Of a stretch of 64,000 nucleotides of DNA, positions 17,915 through 26,094 are shown in pieces. The notes under the pieces were generated by a model. That model saw nothing but the letters and a program-made list of their open reading frames with translations, was not told where the DNA came from and did no database searches. The position numbers were made by a program, and so were the translations under genes. Each line of letters opens with the position of its first letter. The first letter of the stretch is position 1. The DNA is from Pseudoalteromonas luteoviolacea NCIMB 1944 (GTDB taxonomy: Bacteria > Pseudomonadota > Gammaproteobacteria > Enterobacterales > Alteromonadaceae): contig NZ_AUXS01000032.1 of assembly GCF_001625565.1 (NCBI RefSeq), positions 62,001-126,000 on the forward strand. The letters are read 5' to 3'.

Positions 17915-20900
17915 CTAGTTGGTATTTTGTCCTAGGAAGTCGATATCAGTATAATCAATGACAGAGCCATCGTTATAAGTCACTCTAAATCCATTTGTAA
18001 TTTCAATCACATCACCAACTTTCACAGGCGTTGTATCATTGTATAGTGTTACATCACCAAGCAATGGACCATCTGTATCGACGAGATCTACGTTGAATAC
18101 ATAGCCATTAAACTCATTTAGCATAATTTTCGCTAAACCAAGGTCATCATTGTTGTCTTCGTTCTTAAGCGCGAAGTCCGCAGTGAACAGAAGACCCTCT
18201 GTCGTTCCTGATACAACAATGCTTGCGTGTTCAATTGCGTCATTAACAAATAGTGGAATTGAATTACCTGCACTATCAGTTGAAGTGAGTTCTGAATATA
18301 GAGTACCGTCAAAACCGTATTGACCATCGACAAATTCAACAATATTGAATGTCTGCGCTTTAGATGCATCAAAGTTTCTAGCATCTTCAATTGTGGTAAT
18401 ACTGCCATCAACAAAAATCACGGAACATGAAGCATTTGGTTGTGCAACTACATCTAGGGCCCAACGCTCACACTCAGCCAAATCAGATGATTTAACTTGA
18501 ACTGTTTGACCTTCCGTCGATTTCAACGTACCAGTCCACGTTAAAATAATTTTACTCGTTGCGCCCGAATTTACCTGAGCATTAGCAAGAATATGTTCAT
18601 CTCCTTGCGTATTCGTCAACTCAACTTCATAGGTCTCAGTGTTATAACGATATGTCCACTCAGGGTAGTTAGGCGCTGTGCCATTATGAGAACCAGAATC
18701 AAGGTTTTGGTCCCAAATGTCTCTCACAACATCGTATACAACTTCACCTGCATTAAATACCGCATCAGCACCTTCTTTTGTCACAAATGCGATTGAAGTC
18801 AGTTTCTCTGTACCTGACTTACCTCTTGCAGTATCAACAGCTGAAGTAACATTTGTTCTCAAAGAACGAATACCCTGTTCACTCGCCTTAAAGTTATTGA
18901 TGCCATTTGTTACATTGGTTTGGACTAATGTCGCATCTGCGAGTAGTTGCTCAGCACCTTCTTTTAATGCATCAGTTGCTACTGCCACATATTCGTCAGC
19001 ACGAGTTTTAGCTGTATTTACATCAGTTAAAAACCCATCTGTTAGTGCATTCAATGCATTGAATTTTTCAACGGCGTTTTCAGCTGTCGCCAATGCTGTT
19101 TCAAGCGCAGCTAAATTACTACCTGCGGCGGCAAACTGACTAGTTGCTTCTGCAAATAGTGCTGACACCTCAGCATTGCTTGTATTGAAAGTCTGCTCAC
19201 TTGCTTTAGCCCTTTCTAGAGCAGCTTCAGCAAGTACTTTTGCCGCATTCGCAGCATCGTCAATGGCTGCAATCGCTTTTTCGCGCTCACCATTAGCGGC
19301 CGTTATTAGTGCTGCTACGTTTGTGTTAAGTGTGTCTGAGTTTGTCACAAGCGCTTGTGAATTCGTAACCGCACCTTGAGCATCTTGCGTCAATGTTAGT
19401 AGGCCTTGTGCACTGGTCAAAAGCTGGCCAGCCTGAGAAACCAACGCAGTGACATTTTGTTGTAGGTTCAGATTTGCAAGAGCCGCAACAAGGTCATCAG
19501 CCGCTTTTAGATAAGCCTCTTTTTGCTCTTGAGATTCTGCCGCTCCACCTAGTGAAACAACAGTGCCTAGAACTGTATTTTGCTCTGTATATGACTGATT
19601 AAGCGCTGTAAATTGCTCTTGTGCCTGAGTAAGCGTGGTCTGTAACTCTGCTAAACTGTCATTGATCAAGGTTGTATCATCAGTGTTACACTCATCCCCT
19701 TGACAGCCAAGGTCTTCAACGGCTTTCTTCGAATCTTCCGCCGCATCTTCAAGTGCGTCTTCATCGGTAGCACCTGATTCAATCGCTTGGTCGCGCGCAT
19801 CTTTTGCTTTCTCAGCCAATTCATTTAATGCGTCATCACTGAGATCCGGCGCGACTTCTTTCAGTGCTGCTTTAATTGCTTCAACATCACCGCTGGCGAT
19901 AGCAACAAATACCGTCGCTGTTTTATTAACTTCTTCTTGGAGTGTTGTAGCAAGCGCTGCAACCGCTTCATTATTACTGTCTTTAAGACTTCCATCACTG
20001 ACACCTTGCTTTAGAGTTGTCAGTACAGACTCTAAAGAAGAACCGTCATTTGAGCTAGAAGCGATATTTTGAATTGTTGATGCAACATTAATCAGTGCCA
20101 ATGTACCAGCATCAATTGTGTCTTCAGCAGTTACATTTGTAAAATCAACGGCACCGCCAAGAGAAATATCACCTGTCAGTAAAACCGCATCTTTTGTCGC
20201 TTCTGGACCCATCAGCAATAACAAAGTGCTCAAACTTGCATTTGAGACACTATCAGAATCGATCGCGCCACCATCTTCAGATACTTTTTGTAAAAGTTCA
20301 GAAGCAAGCGTTGTAAATATGGTTGCGTTGGCCGTGTATGCCTTAGTTGTGCCTTCTGCACCCCTTGCCTGACGACTAGCTTGAGCAGTGATCTCTTTTA
20401 CCACATTTAGTGTCAAATCGTCTTGATACCACTCATTAAAGTCAACTTTTGAGTTTGAGTTAACATCATTTTCGTTTGCTGCAGTAAAGTCACCACACCC
20501 TAACAGCGCGTCACATTTTATAAATCCACTAGACTTGGTCGTTTTAATCGTAATATAAAGAGCACCACTAAACTGTTGGTCAATGTAAAAACCATACGTA
20601 CCGTCGTCTGCTGTAACCAAAGATGCCGGGCTTTCACTGACTATTTGGCTTTTTGCTTGCGCAACTGCTTCAGCTTCAGACGCTGCTGTTGCTTTCTTTT
20701 CTACAGTTTCTAGGTTGCTTCTATAAGCAACATCTACCAGCTCGCCACCTTTTAACTCTTTAACTACAAGCTCTGCGCCTCTTAATGTACCTTTTACAGC
20801 TTTACCAGAAACAAAAACATTGAAGTCAACCGACGCAGTACCTTCAACGTCAGCTGGTTGTACGGGATCAACTGGTACTACCGTGGTCGAGTCTTCGCTC

Positions 20901-20983
20901 TCAAACAGGCTACAACCAGACAGGCCAAGTGAAAACGCAATTGAAGCGGAGATAGGGGTAAGGTAAATTTTTTTATTCACCAC
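17915..20983 (-). CDS. Very large lipoprotein with EF-hand-like loop and long helical region, unknown function
   Basis: This predicted lipoprotein has about 1022 residues. The frame opens at 21079, but a strong AAGGAGG lies 6 and 9 bases before two successive GTG codons (20983, 20980), giving signal peptide VNKKIYLTPISASIAFSLG with lipobox LSGC. After a beta-like domain comes DGTYGFYI, then GCG and a calcium-loop-like DVNSNSKVDFNE near residue 175. Acidic, Ala-rich segments follow, including DARDQAIESGATDEDALEDA near 400. A long Ala/Gln/Thr-rich helical region (about 440-730) is probably coiled coil. The C-terminal 280 residues are beta-rich. It is first in the three-gene surface operon. The family is unknown to me; a cell-surface stalk or matrix protein would fit the layout but is inference. 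Confidence 0.8.
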   Translation of the reverse strand: MVNKKIYLTPISASIAFSLGLSGCSLFESEDSTTVVPVDPVQPADVEGTASVDFNVFVSGKAVKGTLRGAELVVKELKGGELVDVAYRSNLETVEKKATAASEAEAVAQAKSQIVSESPASLVTADDGTYGFYIDQQFSGALYITIKTTKSSGFIKCDALLGCGDFTAANENDVNSNSKVDFNEWYQDDLTLNVVKEITAQASRQARGAEGTTKAYTANATIFTTLASELLQKVSEDGGAIDSDSVSNASLSTLLLLMGPEATKDAVLLTGDISLGGAVDFTNVTAEDTIDAGTLALINVASTIQNIASSSNDGSSLESVLTTLKQGVSDGSLKDSNNEAVAALATTLQEEVNKTATVFVAIASGDVEAIKAALKEVAPDLSDDALNELAEKAKDARDQAIESGATDEDALEDAAEDSKKAVEDLGCQGDECNTDDTTLINDSLAELQTTLTQAQEQFTALNQSYTEQNTVLGTVVSLGGAAESQEQKEAYLKAADDLVAALANLNLQQNVTALVSQAGQLLTSAQGLLTLTQDAQGAVTNSQALVTNSDTLNTNVAALITAANGEREKAIAAIDDAANAAKVLAEAALERAKASEQTFNTSNAEVSALFAEATSQFAAAGSNLAALETALATAENAVEKFNALNALTDGFLTDVNTAKTRADEYVAVATDALKEGAEQLLADATLVQTNVTNGINNFKASEQGIRSLRTNVTSAVDTARGKSGTEKLTSIAFVTKEGADAVFNAGEVVYDVVRDIWDQNLDSGSHNGTAPNYPEWTYRYNTETYEVELTNTQGDEHILANAQVNSGATSKIILTWTGTLKSTEGQTVQVKSSDLAECERWALDVVAQPNASCSVIFVDGSITTIEDARNFDASKAQTFNIVEFVDGQYGFDGTLYSELTSTDSAGNSIPLFVNDAIEHASIVVSGTTEGLLFTADFALKNEDNNDDLGLAKIMLNEFNGYVFNVDLVDTDGPLLGDVTLYNDTTPVKVGDVIEITNGFRVTYNDGSVIDYTDIDFLGQNTN

Positions 20984-21079
20984 AGGAGGCCTCCTTAAAT
21001 GCCTATAGATTTTTCTTTTATTTGTTTTAAGCGTAGTTGTTATAGAGTAATTCTCTAGTGCTCGGGCTAATTTTTTCAA

Positions 21080-21462
21080 AATTTCTTGTTAATTCATTTG
21101 TACTTAGCAAAAAAAGCGCATGTTTATTTTTGCATTTCTTTGGCTAATGACCTCCAAAAAAAACAACAATTCAGAAACCACGAATATACACAAACTCCAC
21201 ATTGTTACGCATATGAAAACAAACTAACCAATAAAAATCAACAAAACAATACAGAGATCGTTACTACTAAATCAGAAAAACACCTGAAAATTAACCCAAA
21301 CGCCCTATATTTCGTATGTTTAGAGTAACAAACCCAGAATAATATCCACCTTATGTTTCAATAACACTGCAATATAAGTTACAGTAAAATTACAATATTA
21401 AAGAAAGGGGGTAATTTGTAGAATTGCAATTTTAAGAAAAGTTGGGGAAAGTGTAGTATCAA
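21080..21462. other. AT-rich intergenic region upstream of the lipoprotein operon
   Basis: These 383 bases between two minus-strand genes are strongly A-rich on the plus strand. An 80-codon plus frame (21086-21328) has no ribosome-binding site and low-complexity, Asn/Lys-rich coding, so I do not call it a gene. The region must contain the promoter of the 1023-residue lipoprotein operon and any terminator of the small lipoprotein gene, but I see no convincing -35/-10 pair or strong hairpin. Confidence 0.5.
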
Positions 21463-21906
21463 TTATTGACGATAAGAGAATAGGTAAGCTGGTCCGCTTG
21501 ATGACAGTTTGCTATTATCAGCGAACACAATCCGCCACTTCATTTCCGTTAAATTACACGATCCGAGCATTGCATCTGCTTTCCATCTCCCAGTTTTCAC
21601 TTCATGGAAAAAAATGGGGATTTTTCCCATGTACATAGACACGCCTTCAATATGTGCACCTTGAATTTGCATATCATGGGGCGCTTCAATAAAGATCTCG
21701 AAAGGCTCCTCTGCCTTAAGTTGAGCATTTGACATCCAATATCTCACACCATTCCCCAATTGACACGGTTCAGACTGAACGCAATTTTTAGTTTTGACTG
21801 AACGTTCACTTTTTTCTGAACTTTCATGTATACTTATATATAGGTCTGAACAAGACGCAAGTAAATAAATTAAAAATACCAAAGCGAATGTTGAAAAATA
21901 GCGCAT
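21463..21906 (-). CDS. Small lipoprotein divergent from the cbb3 oxidase genes
   Basis: This 147-residue predicted lipoprotein has signal MRYFSTFALVFLIYLLASC with lipobox LASC (Cys19). The mature part has C42 and C48 (CVQSEPC), a beta-rich core with VSMYMGKIPIFFHE near 90, and MLGSCNLTEMKWRIVF near 115. The conserved-looking Met, Cys and His residues in a periplasmic fold next to cbb3 assembly genes suggest a metal- or oxidase-related role, but this is inference from context. It is transcribed away from ccoN with a 346-bp spacer that may hold shared control sites. I do not recognise a named family. Confidence 0.7.
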   Translation of the reverse strand: MRYFSTFALVFLIYLLASCSDLYISIHESSEKSERSVKTKNCVQSEPCQLGNGVRYWMSNAQLKAEEPFEIFIEAPHDMQIQGAHIEGVSMYMGKIPIFFHEVKTGRWKADAMLGSCNLTEMKWRIVFADNSKLSSSGPAYLFSYRQ

Positions 21907-22252
21907 AATTTAAGCTGATAATTCGTCTTATACATATGCCTATGATACTACGCTTATCAAGATTTAGGAGCCAGCTGAGGTTGAAATTAATCTCGGTTGG
22001 CTTGACCGTGGTCATGAAAACTCAGCGGTTTTTAACTACCTGCTGAAAACTTGATTGATGTCATGCTTTGGGGTGTTTTAGGTATCTTTTGTTTTGCAAA
22101 AAAATTATTATTTCCTTGCAAAAATAAGGGTTTCTCAGGCTTGCTTTGTCTTATTTAGCGTACGCAAAGCGGGACTGTTGAAATATAAAATATAGGGCCT
22201 GTTTTACAGGTTAATCATTTCTAAACGCATTAACTGCAGCGGAATCCAGAAA
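21907..22252. promoter_or_regulatory. Divergent control region upstream of ccoN
   Basis: This 346-bp spacer has no supportable gene. It contains a partial FNR-type site, TTGATTGATGTCAT at 22051-22064 (left half perfect, right half 3 of 5 to TTGAT-N4-ATCAA), consistent with oxygen control of cbb3 by the FNR encoded at 29481. A TTTTGCAAAA palindrome lies at 22092-22101, and the 9-mer TTGCAAAAA occurs at 22094-22102 and 22116-22124, spaced 22 bp (two helical turns). No clean -35/-10 pair was found. Confidence 0.45.
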
Positions 22253-23686
22253 ATGAGCCAAACAGTAGCATCACAAACTGAGTACAATTATAAAGTTGTA
22301 CGCCAATTCGCTATAATGACAGTGATTTGGGGCATCGTTGGCATGGGTGTAGGTGTCTTTATCGCAGCGCAACTTGCTTGGCCTGCTTTAAACTTCGACA
22401 TTCCATGGTTGACTTACTCTCGACTTCGTCCGTTACATACGAACGCTGTTATTTTCGCATTTGGCACAAGTGCATTATTCGCAACGTCTTACTACGTTGT
22501 GCAACGTACTTGCCAAACGCGTCTATTCTCTGACAAATTAGCTTCTTTTACATTTTGGGGCTGGCAGGCAATTATCGTTGCAGCCGCAATTACCCTGCCT
22601 TTGGGCATTACAAGCTCAAAAGAATACGCTGAGCTAGAGTGGCCAATTGATATCGCAATCGCGGTTGTTTGGGTAACCTATGCTGTTGTCTTTTTTGGCA
22701 CATTGATTAACCGTAAGGTCTCTCACATATATGTTGCCAACTGGTTCTATGCAGGATTTATCATAACTGTTGCTGTTCTTCACATAGTTAACAGTATGGC
22801 TGTACCGGTGTCGCTTACAAAATCGTATTCAATCTATGCAGGTGCTGTAGATGCCATGGTTCAATGGTGGTACGGGCACAACGCAGTAGGCTTCTTACTC
22901 ACCGCGGGCTTCTTGGGTATGATGTACTACTTCGTTCCAAAACAAGCAGGTCGCCCGGTTTACTCGTACAGATTGTCAGTTGTACACTTTTGGGCACTTG
23001 TTTCTCTCTATATTTGGGCCGGTCCTCACCACCTTCATTATACTGCCCTACCTGATTGGACTCAGTCTTTAGGTATGGTGATGTCAGTCATTCTATTTGT
23101 CCCTTCATGGGGTGGTATGATCAACGGCATCATGACGCTATCAGGGGCATGGCACAAGCTTCGTACAGACCCTGTTTTACGCTTCCTTGTTGTATCTTTG
23201 TCTTTCTACGGGATGTCAACATTTGAAGGCCCAATGATGGCAATCAAGTCTGTAAATGCGCTGTCACATTACACCGATTGGACTGTAGGTCACGTACATT
23301 CAGGTGCATTAGGTTGGGTTGCAATGATATCAATCGGCGCTATCTACCACTTAATCCCTGCTCTTTTTGGCCATGCAAATATGTATAGCGTCAAGCTAGT
23401 CAACACACACTTCTGGTTACACACTGTAGGCGTTGTTCTATACATTGTCGCAATGTGGATTTCAGGTGTAATGCAAGGTTTGATGTGGCGAGCAGTGAAC
23501 TCTGACGGCACACTTATGTATAGTTTTGTGCAGTCTTTAGAAGCATCATACCCATTCTATATCATGCGCTTCTTAGGTGGTGTGTTCATCGTAGTCGGCA
23601 TGCTAGTAATGGCTTATAACGTATACCGTACTGTTACAGCAAAAAGTGGCTCTTTGGCTACTGATGCAAACACACAAATGGCTTAA
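22253..23686 (+). CDS. ccoN: Cytochrome cbb3 oxidase subunit I
   Basis: This 477-residue catalytic subunit of the high-affinity cbb3-type heme-copper oxidase sits in the inner membrane and reduces oxygen to water at the haem b3-CuB site. It has about 12 hydrophobic segments. Haem and copper ligand histidines are visible in [42 protein letters not shown] and the [14 protein letters not shown] segment. It lacks the C-type His-Tyr pattern of aa3 enzymes and matches CcoN. It starts the ccoNOQP operon; a putative FNR box lies about 190 bases upstream. Confidence 0.97.
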   Translation: MSQTVASQTEYNYKVVRQFAIMTVIWGIVGMGVGVFIAAQLAWPALNFDIPWLTYSRLRPLHTNAVIFAFGTSALFATSYYVVQRTCQTRLFSDKLASFTFWGWQAIIVAAAITLPLGITSSKEYAELEWPIDIAIAVVWVTYAVVFFGTLINRKVSHIYVANWFYAGFIITVAVLHIVNSMAVPVSLTKSYSIYAGAVDAMVQWWYGHNAVGFLLTAGFLGMMYYFVPKQAGRPVYSYRLSVVHFWALVSLYIWAGPHHLHYTALPDWTQSLGMVMSVILFVPSWGGMINGIMTLSGAWHKLRTDPVLRFLVVSLSFYGMSTFEGPMMAIKSVNALSHYTDWTVGHVHSGALGWVAMISIGAIYHLIPALFGHANMYSVKLVNTHFWLHTVGVVLYIVAMWISGVMQGLMWRAVNSDGTLMYSFVQSLEASYPFYIMRFLGGVFIVVGMLVMAYNVYRTVTAKSGSLATDANTQMA

Positions 23687-23698
23687 GAGGTATCGAAT

Positions 23699-24319
23699 AT
23701 GAGCAACAATAATTCGACAAACAAACATGAGATTGTAGAAAAAAATGTCGGCTTGATGGCGATTCTAACTGTGTTTGCAATTAGCTTTGGTGCATTGGTA
23801 GAGATAACGCCGCTAATGTTCCAAAAGGACACAACACAGCCAGTAGATGGTTTGCGTCCGCTCACGGCACTCGAAATGGAAGGCAGAGATATTTATGTAC
23901 GTGAAGGTTGTTACAACTGCCACTCACAAATGATCCGCCCATTTCGTGACGAAGTTGAGCGATATGGACACTACTCTGTTGCCGGTGAATCTGTTTGGGA
24001 TCACCCTTTCCAATGGGGCTCCAAACGAACTGGCCCTGATTTAGCTCGCGTAGGTGGTCGCTACTCTGACGACTGGCACTACGCGCACTTAATCGACCCT
24101 CGCTCCGTAGTTCCTGAATCTAATATGCCAGGTTACCCTTGGTTAGAAGAGAACATACTGGATGGTAAATTAACCGCTAAGAAACTTGAAGTCTTCAAAA
24201 ACTTCGGTGTGCCATATACCGATGAAGATATTCAAGGTGCAAAAGCAGCTGTGGAAGGCAAGACAGAAATGGAAGCGCTCATAGCTTATTTGCAACAACT
24301 TGGCACGCATTTGAAGTAA
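23699..24319 (+). CDS. ccoO: Cytochrome cbb3 oxidase subunit II (mono-haem cytochrome c)
   Basis: This 206-residue protein has one N-terminal membrane anchor (about 16-40, [20 protein letters not shown]) and one covalent haem c site, CYNCH, near residue 75 followed by [15 protein letters not shown], the CcoO signature. A Met ligand is probably in the SNMPGYPW segment. It passes electrons from CcoP to CcoN on the periplasmic face. It begins 12 bases after ccoN. Confidence 0.97.
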   Translation: MSNNNSTNKHEIVEKNVGLMAILTVFAISFGALVEITPLMFQKDTTQPVDGLRPLTALEMEGRDIYVREGCYNCHSQMIRPFRDEVERYGHYSVAGESVWDHPFQWGSKRTGPDLARVGGRYSDDWHYAHLIDPRSVVPESNMPGYPWLEENILDGKLTAKKLEVFKNFGVPYTDEDIQGAKAAVEGKTEMEALIAYLQQLGTHLK

Positions 24320-24325
24320 TTTATT

Positions 24326-24511
24326 ATGGATTACGGCACATACAGAGGCATTTTAACTCTGGTAATTTTAGTACTGTTCATTGTGATTGTTGTGTGGGCA
24401 TACAGTAAGCGAACGAAAAGTCGTTTTGACGACGCTGCGAAAGCCATTTTCGACGACGAAATAGAACACGACAACACAGTCTCAAAAGAGGAAAAGGAGT
24501 CTGAAAAATGA
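24326..24511 (+). CDS. ccoQ: Cytochrome cbb3 oxidase small subunit
   Basis: This 61-residue single-span membrane protein (about 7-27, RGILTLVILVLFIVIVVWAY) with a charged, acidic cytoplasmic tail (FDDAAKAIFDDE) is the typical CcoQ/FixQ layout, a factor that stabilises the cbb3 complex. It starts 6 bases after ccoO and its stop overlaps the ccoP start (ATGA), so translation is probably coupled. Confidence 0.9.
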   Translation: MDYGTYRGILTLVILVLFIVIVVWAYSKRTKSRFDDAAKAIFDDEIEHDNTVSKEEKESEK

Positions 24512-25473
24512 CTAGCTTTTGGAGTATTTGGGTCATTGTATTGACCTTAGCATGTCTGGCTCTAATCTTTGGCCTACTGATTTGGAACCTGAAAAACTAC
24601 ACAGGGGTCGAAGAAGGTGCCAGTTGTGGTCATGAGTTTGACGGCATTGAAGAGCTTAACAATCCATTGCCAAAGTGGTGGACTTACATGTTCTTCGCAA
24701 CGTTCGTTTGGTCTGTGTATTACCTTGCGATGTACCCAGGTTTGGGCAATTTCGTAGGTTTGTTAGGCTGGACAAGTTCTAACCAAGGGGTCACCTCCCT
24801 TGAAGAATCTAAACAAGCGATTTTGGAAGCCAAAGACAAAGGTCTATGGGTTCAACTCGACAAAGAGTTCGAAGCGGCAGATGAACGCTTTGGCCCTATC
24901 TTTAAAGCATTTGCAGAGCAAGATGTATTAACGCTTGCAAACGACTCAGAAGCGCTTGAAATTGGCCAAAGACTCTACGCACAAAACTGCGCTCAGTGTC
25001 ATGGTTCGGATGCGCGCGGTGGGTTGGGCTTTCCAAACCTAACGGATAAAGATTGGCTTTATGGTGGCAACCCTGAGCAAATTAAAGAGACTCTTTTACA
25101 AGGTCGCGTTGCAGCTATGCCTGGCTGGGAAGCTGCATTAGGAGAGCAAGGCGTAAAAGAGATGACCGCTTATGTTTTGAGCTTATCAGGTCGAAAGGTT
25201 AACCAAAAAGACGCCGATGCAGGTCAAAGCAAGTTTGCAATGTGTGCTGCCTGTCATGGTATGGATGGCAAAGGTTCAGTTGCCCACAACTTACCATTTG
25301 GCGCGCCGGACTTAACGGACAATATTTGGCTATATGGTGGCTCCCAAAGAGCCGTTGAAGAGTCAGTTCGTCATGGCCGTGCAGGTGTAATGCCAGCTTG
25401 GAAAGACATTTTAGGTGAAGATAAGGTTCACCTGCTAACAGCCTATGTTTACAGTTTGTCGCAAGACAAATAA
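24508..25473 (+). CDS. ccoP: Cytochrome cbb3 oxidase subunit III (di-haem cytochrome c)
   Basis: This 321-residue protein has two N-terminal hydrophobic segments (about 5-28 and 57-80) and two class I cytochrome c domains with haem sites CAQCH near residue 163 and CAACH near 248. Each is followed by GxxxPNL/APDLTDxxWLYGG and a Met-ligand motif (AAMPGW, VMPAW). It receives electrons from soluble or membrane cytochrome c. A strong hairpin 18 bases downstream ends or reduces the ccoNOQP transcript. Confidence 0.96.
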   Translation: MTSFWSIWVIVLTLACLALIFGLLIWNLKNYTGVEEGASCGHEFDGIEELNNPLPKWWTYMFFATFVWSVYYLAMYPGLGNFVGLLGWTSSNQGVTSLEESKQAILEAKDKGLWVQLDKEFEAADERFGPIFKAFAEQDVLTLANDSEALEIGQRLYAQNCAQCHGSDARGGLGFPNLTDKDWLYGGNPEQIKETLLQGRVAAMPGWEAALGEQGVKEMTAYVLSLSGRKVNQKDADAGQSKFAMCAACHGMDGKGSVAHNLPFGAPDLTDNIWLYGGSQRAVEESVRHGRAGVMPAWKDILGEDKVHLLTAYVYSLSQDK

Positions 25474-25490
25474 ACAGTTAGATGAAATAA

Positions 25491-25516
25491 GCAAGCTTCC
25501 GAATTTGGAGGCTTGC
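25491..25516 (+). terminator. Terminator after ccoNOQP
   Basis: A 10-bp stem (GCAAGCTTCC / GGAGGCTTGC, one G-T pair) with a 6-base loop is followed by TCTTTAAAATAAAA. It separates ccoNOQP from the copper-insertion genes, which may explain unequal expression of structural and assembly genes. Confidence 0.75.
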
Positions 25517-25597
25517 TCTTTAAAATAAAAATAGAGCTTAGATATATAAATCTTGCGATAAAGTAGATACAACAACATTGTAAAGTAGTGAACAATT

Positions 25598-26089
25598 ATG
25601 AATCCAACCCCCTGGTATAAGAATTTTTGGCCTTGGTTTTTGATGTTTTTCCCGCTCGTTACCATCATCGCGTGCGTTATTCTAGTCACTGTTGCAGTGG
25701 GCAATGGACCTGATATGGTGGTGGATGATTATTATAAAAAAGGTAAAGCGATTAACCTTGAATTGAGCAAATTCGACAAAGCTAAAGCACTATATTTACA
25801 CGGTGACCTCGTTGTTGAAAATGAGCGCGTGAGTTTTAATTTTACCAAGGGAGATCACAGCAAAGTTAACGCACTTAAAGTCTCCTTCTATCACCGAACA
25901 ATAAAAGAATATGATTTTTCACTCACGTTGCTGGCAAATGCCAGTGGAGCATTTACGGCACTACTAGATGAGGCACATCACGGTGCATTCACCGTGTTTA
26001 TCGAACCTATGGATAGCAGTTGGAAAATGAAGGAAAACCTACAGTTACCGACTGACAAACCGATTTCAATTACACCTCAATACAAGTAA
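25598..26089 (+). CDS. ccoH: FixH/CcoH family cbb3 assembly protein
   Basis: This 163-residue membrane-anchored periplasmic protein has MNPTPWYKNFWPWFLMFFPL, the typical FixH N-terminus, as part of one membrane segment (about 8-35). DDYYKKGKAIN near 45 is the family signature, and a beta-sandwich-like periplasmic domain follows. CcoH/FixH is needed for stable cbb3 assembly together with the CcoI copper pump. It starts 124 bp after ccoP beyond a terminator-like hairpin and is 5 bases from ccoI. The symbol fixH is used in rhizobia. Confidence 0.88.
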   Translation: MNPTPWYKNFWPWFLMFFPLVTIIACVILVTVAVGNGPDMVVDDYYKKGKAINLELSKFDKAKALYLHGDLVVENERVSFNFTKGDHSKVNALKVSFYHRTIKEYDFSLTLLANASGAFTALLDEAHHGAFTVFIEPMDSSWKMKENLQLPTDKPISITPQYK

Positions 26090-26094
26090 GTCTT

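Noticed and set aside
18717..19139. 140-codon plus-strand frame opposite the large lipoprotein gene
   Set aside because: Shadow caused by the Ala/Thr-rich coding of the lipoprotein on the minus strand.
21086..21328. 80-codon plus-strand frame in the A-rich spacer
   Set aside because: Low-complexity Asn/Lys/Gln-rich coding in A-rich DNA, no ribosome-binding site, opposite to both flanking genes.
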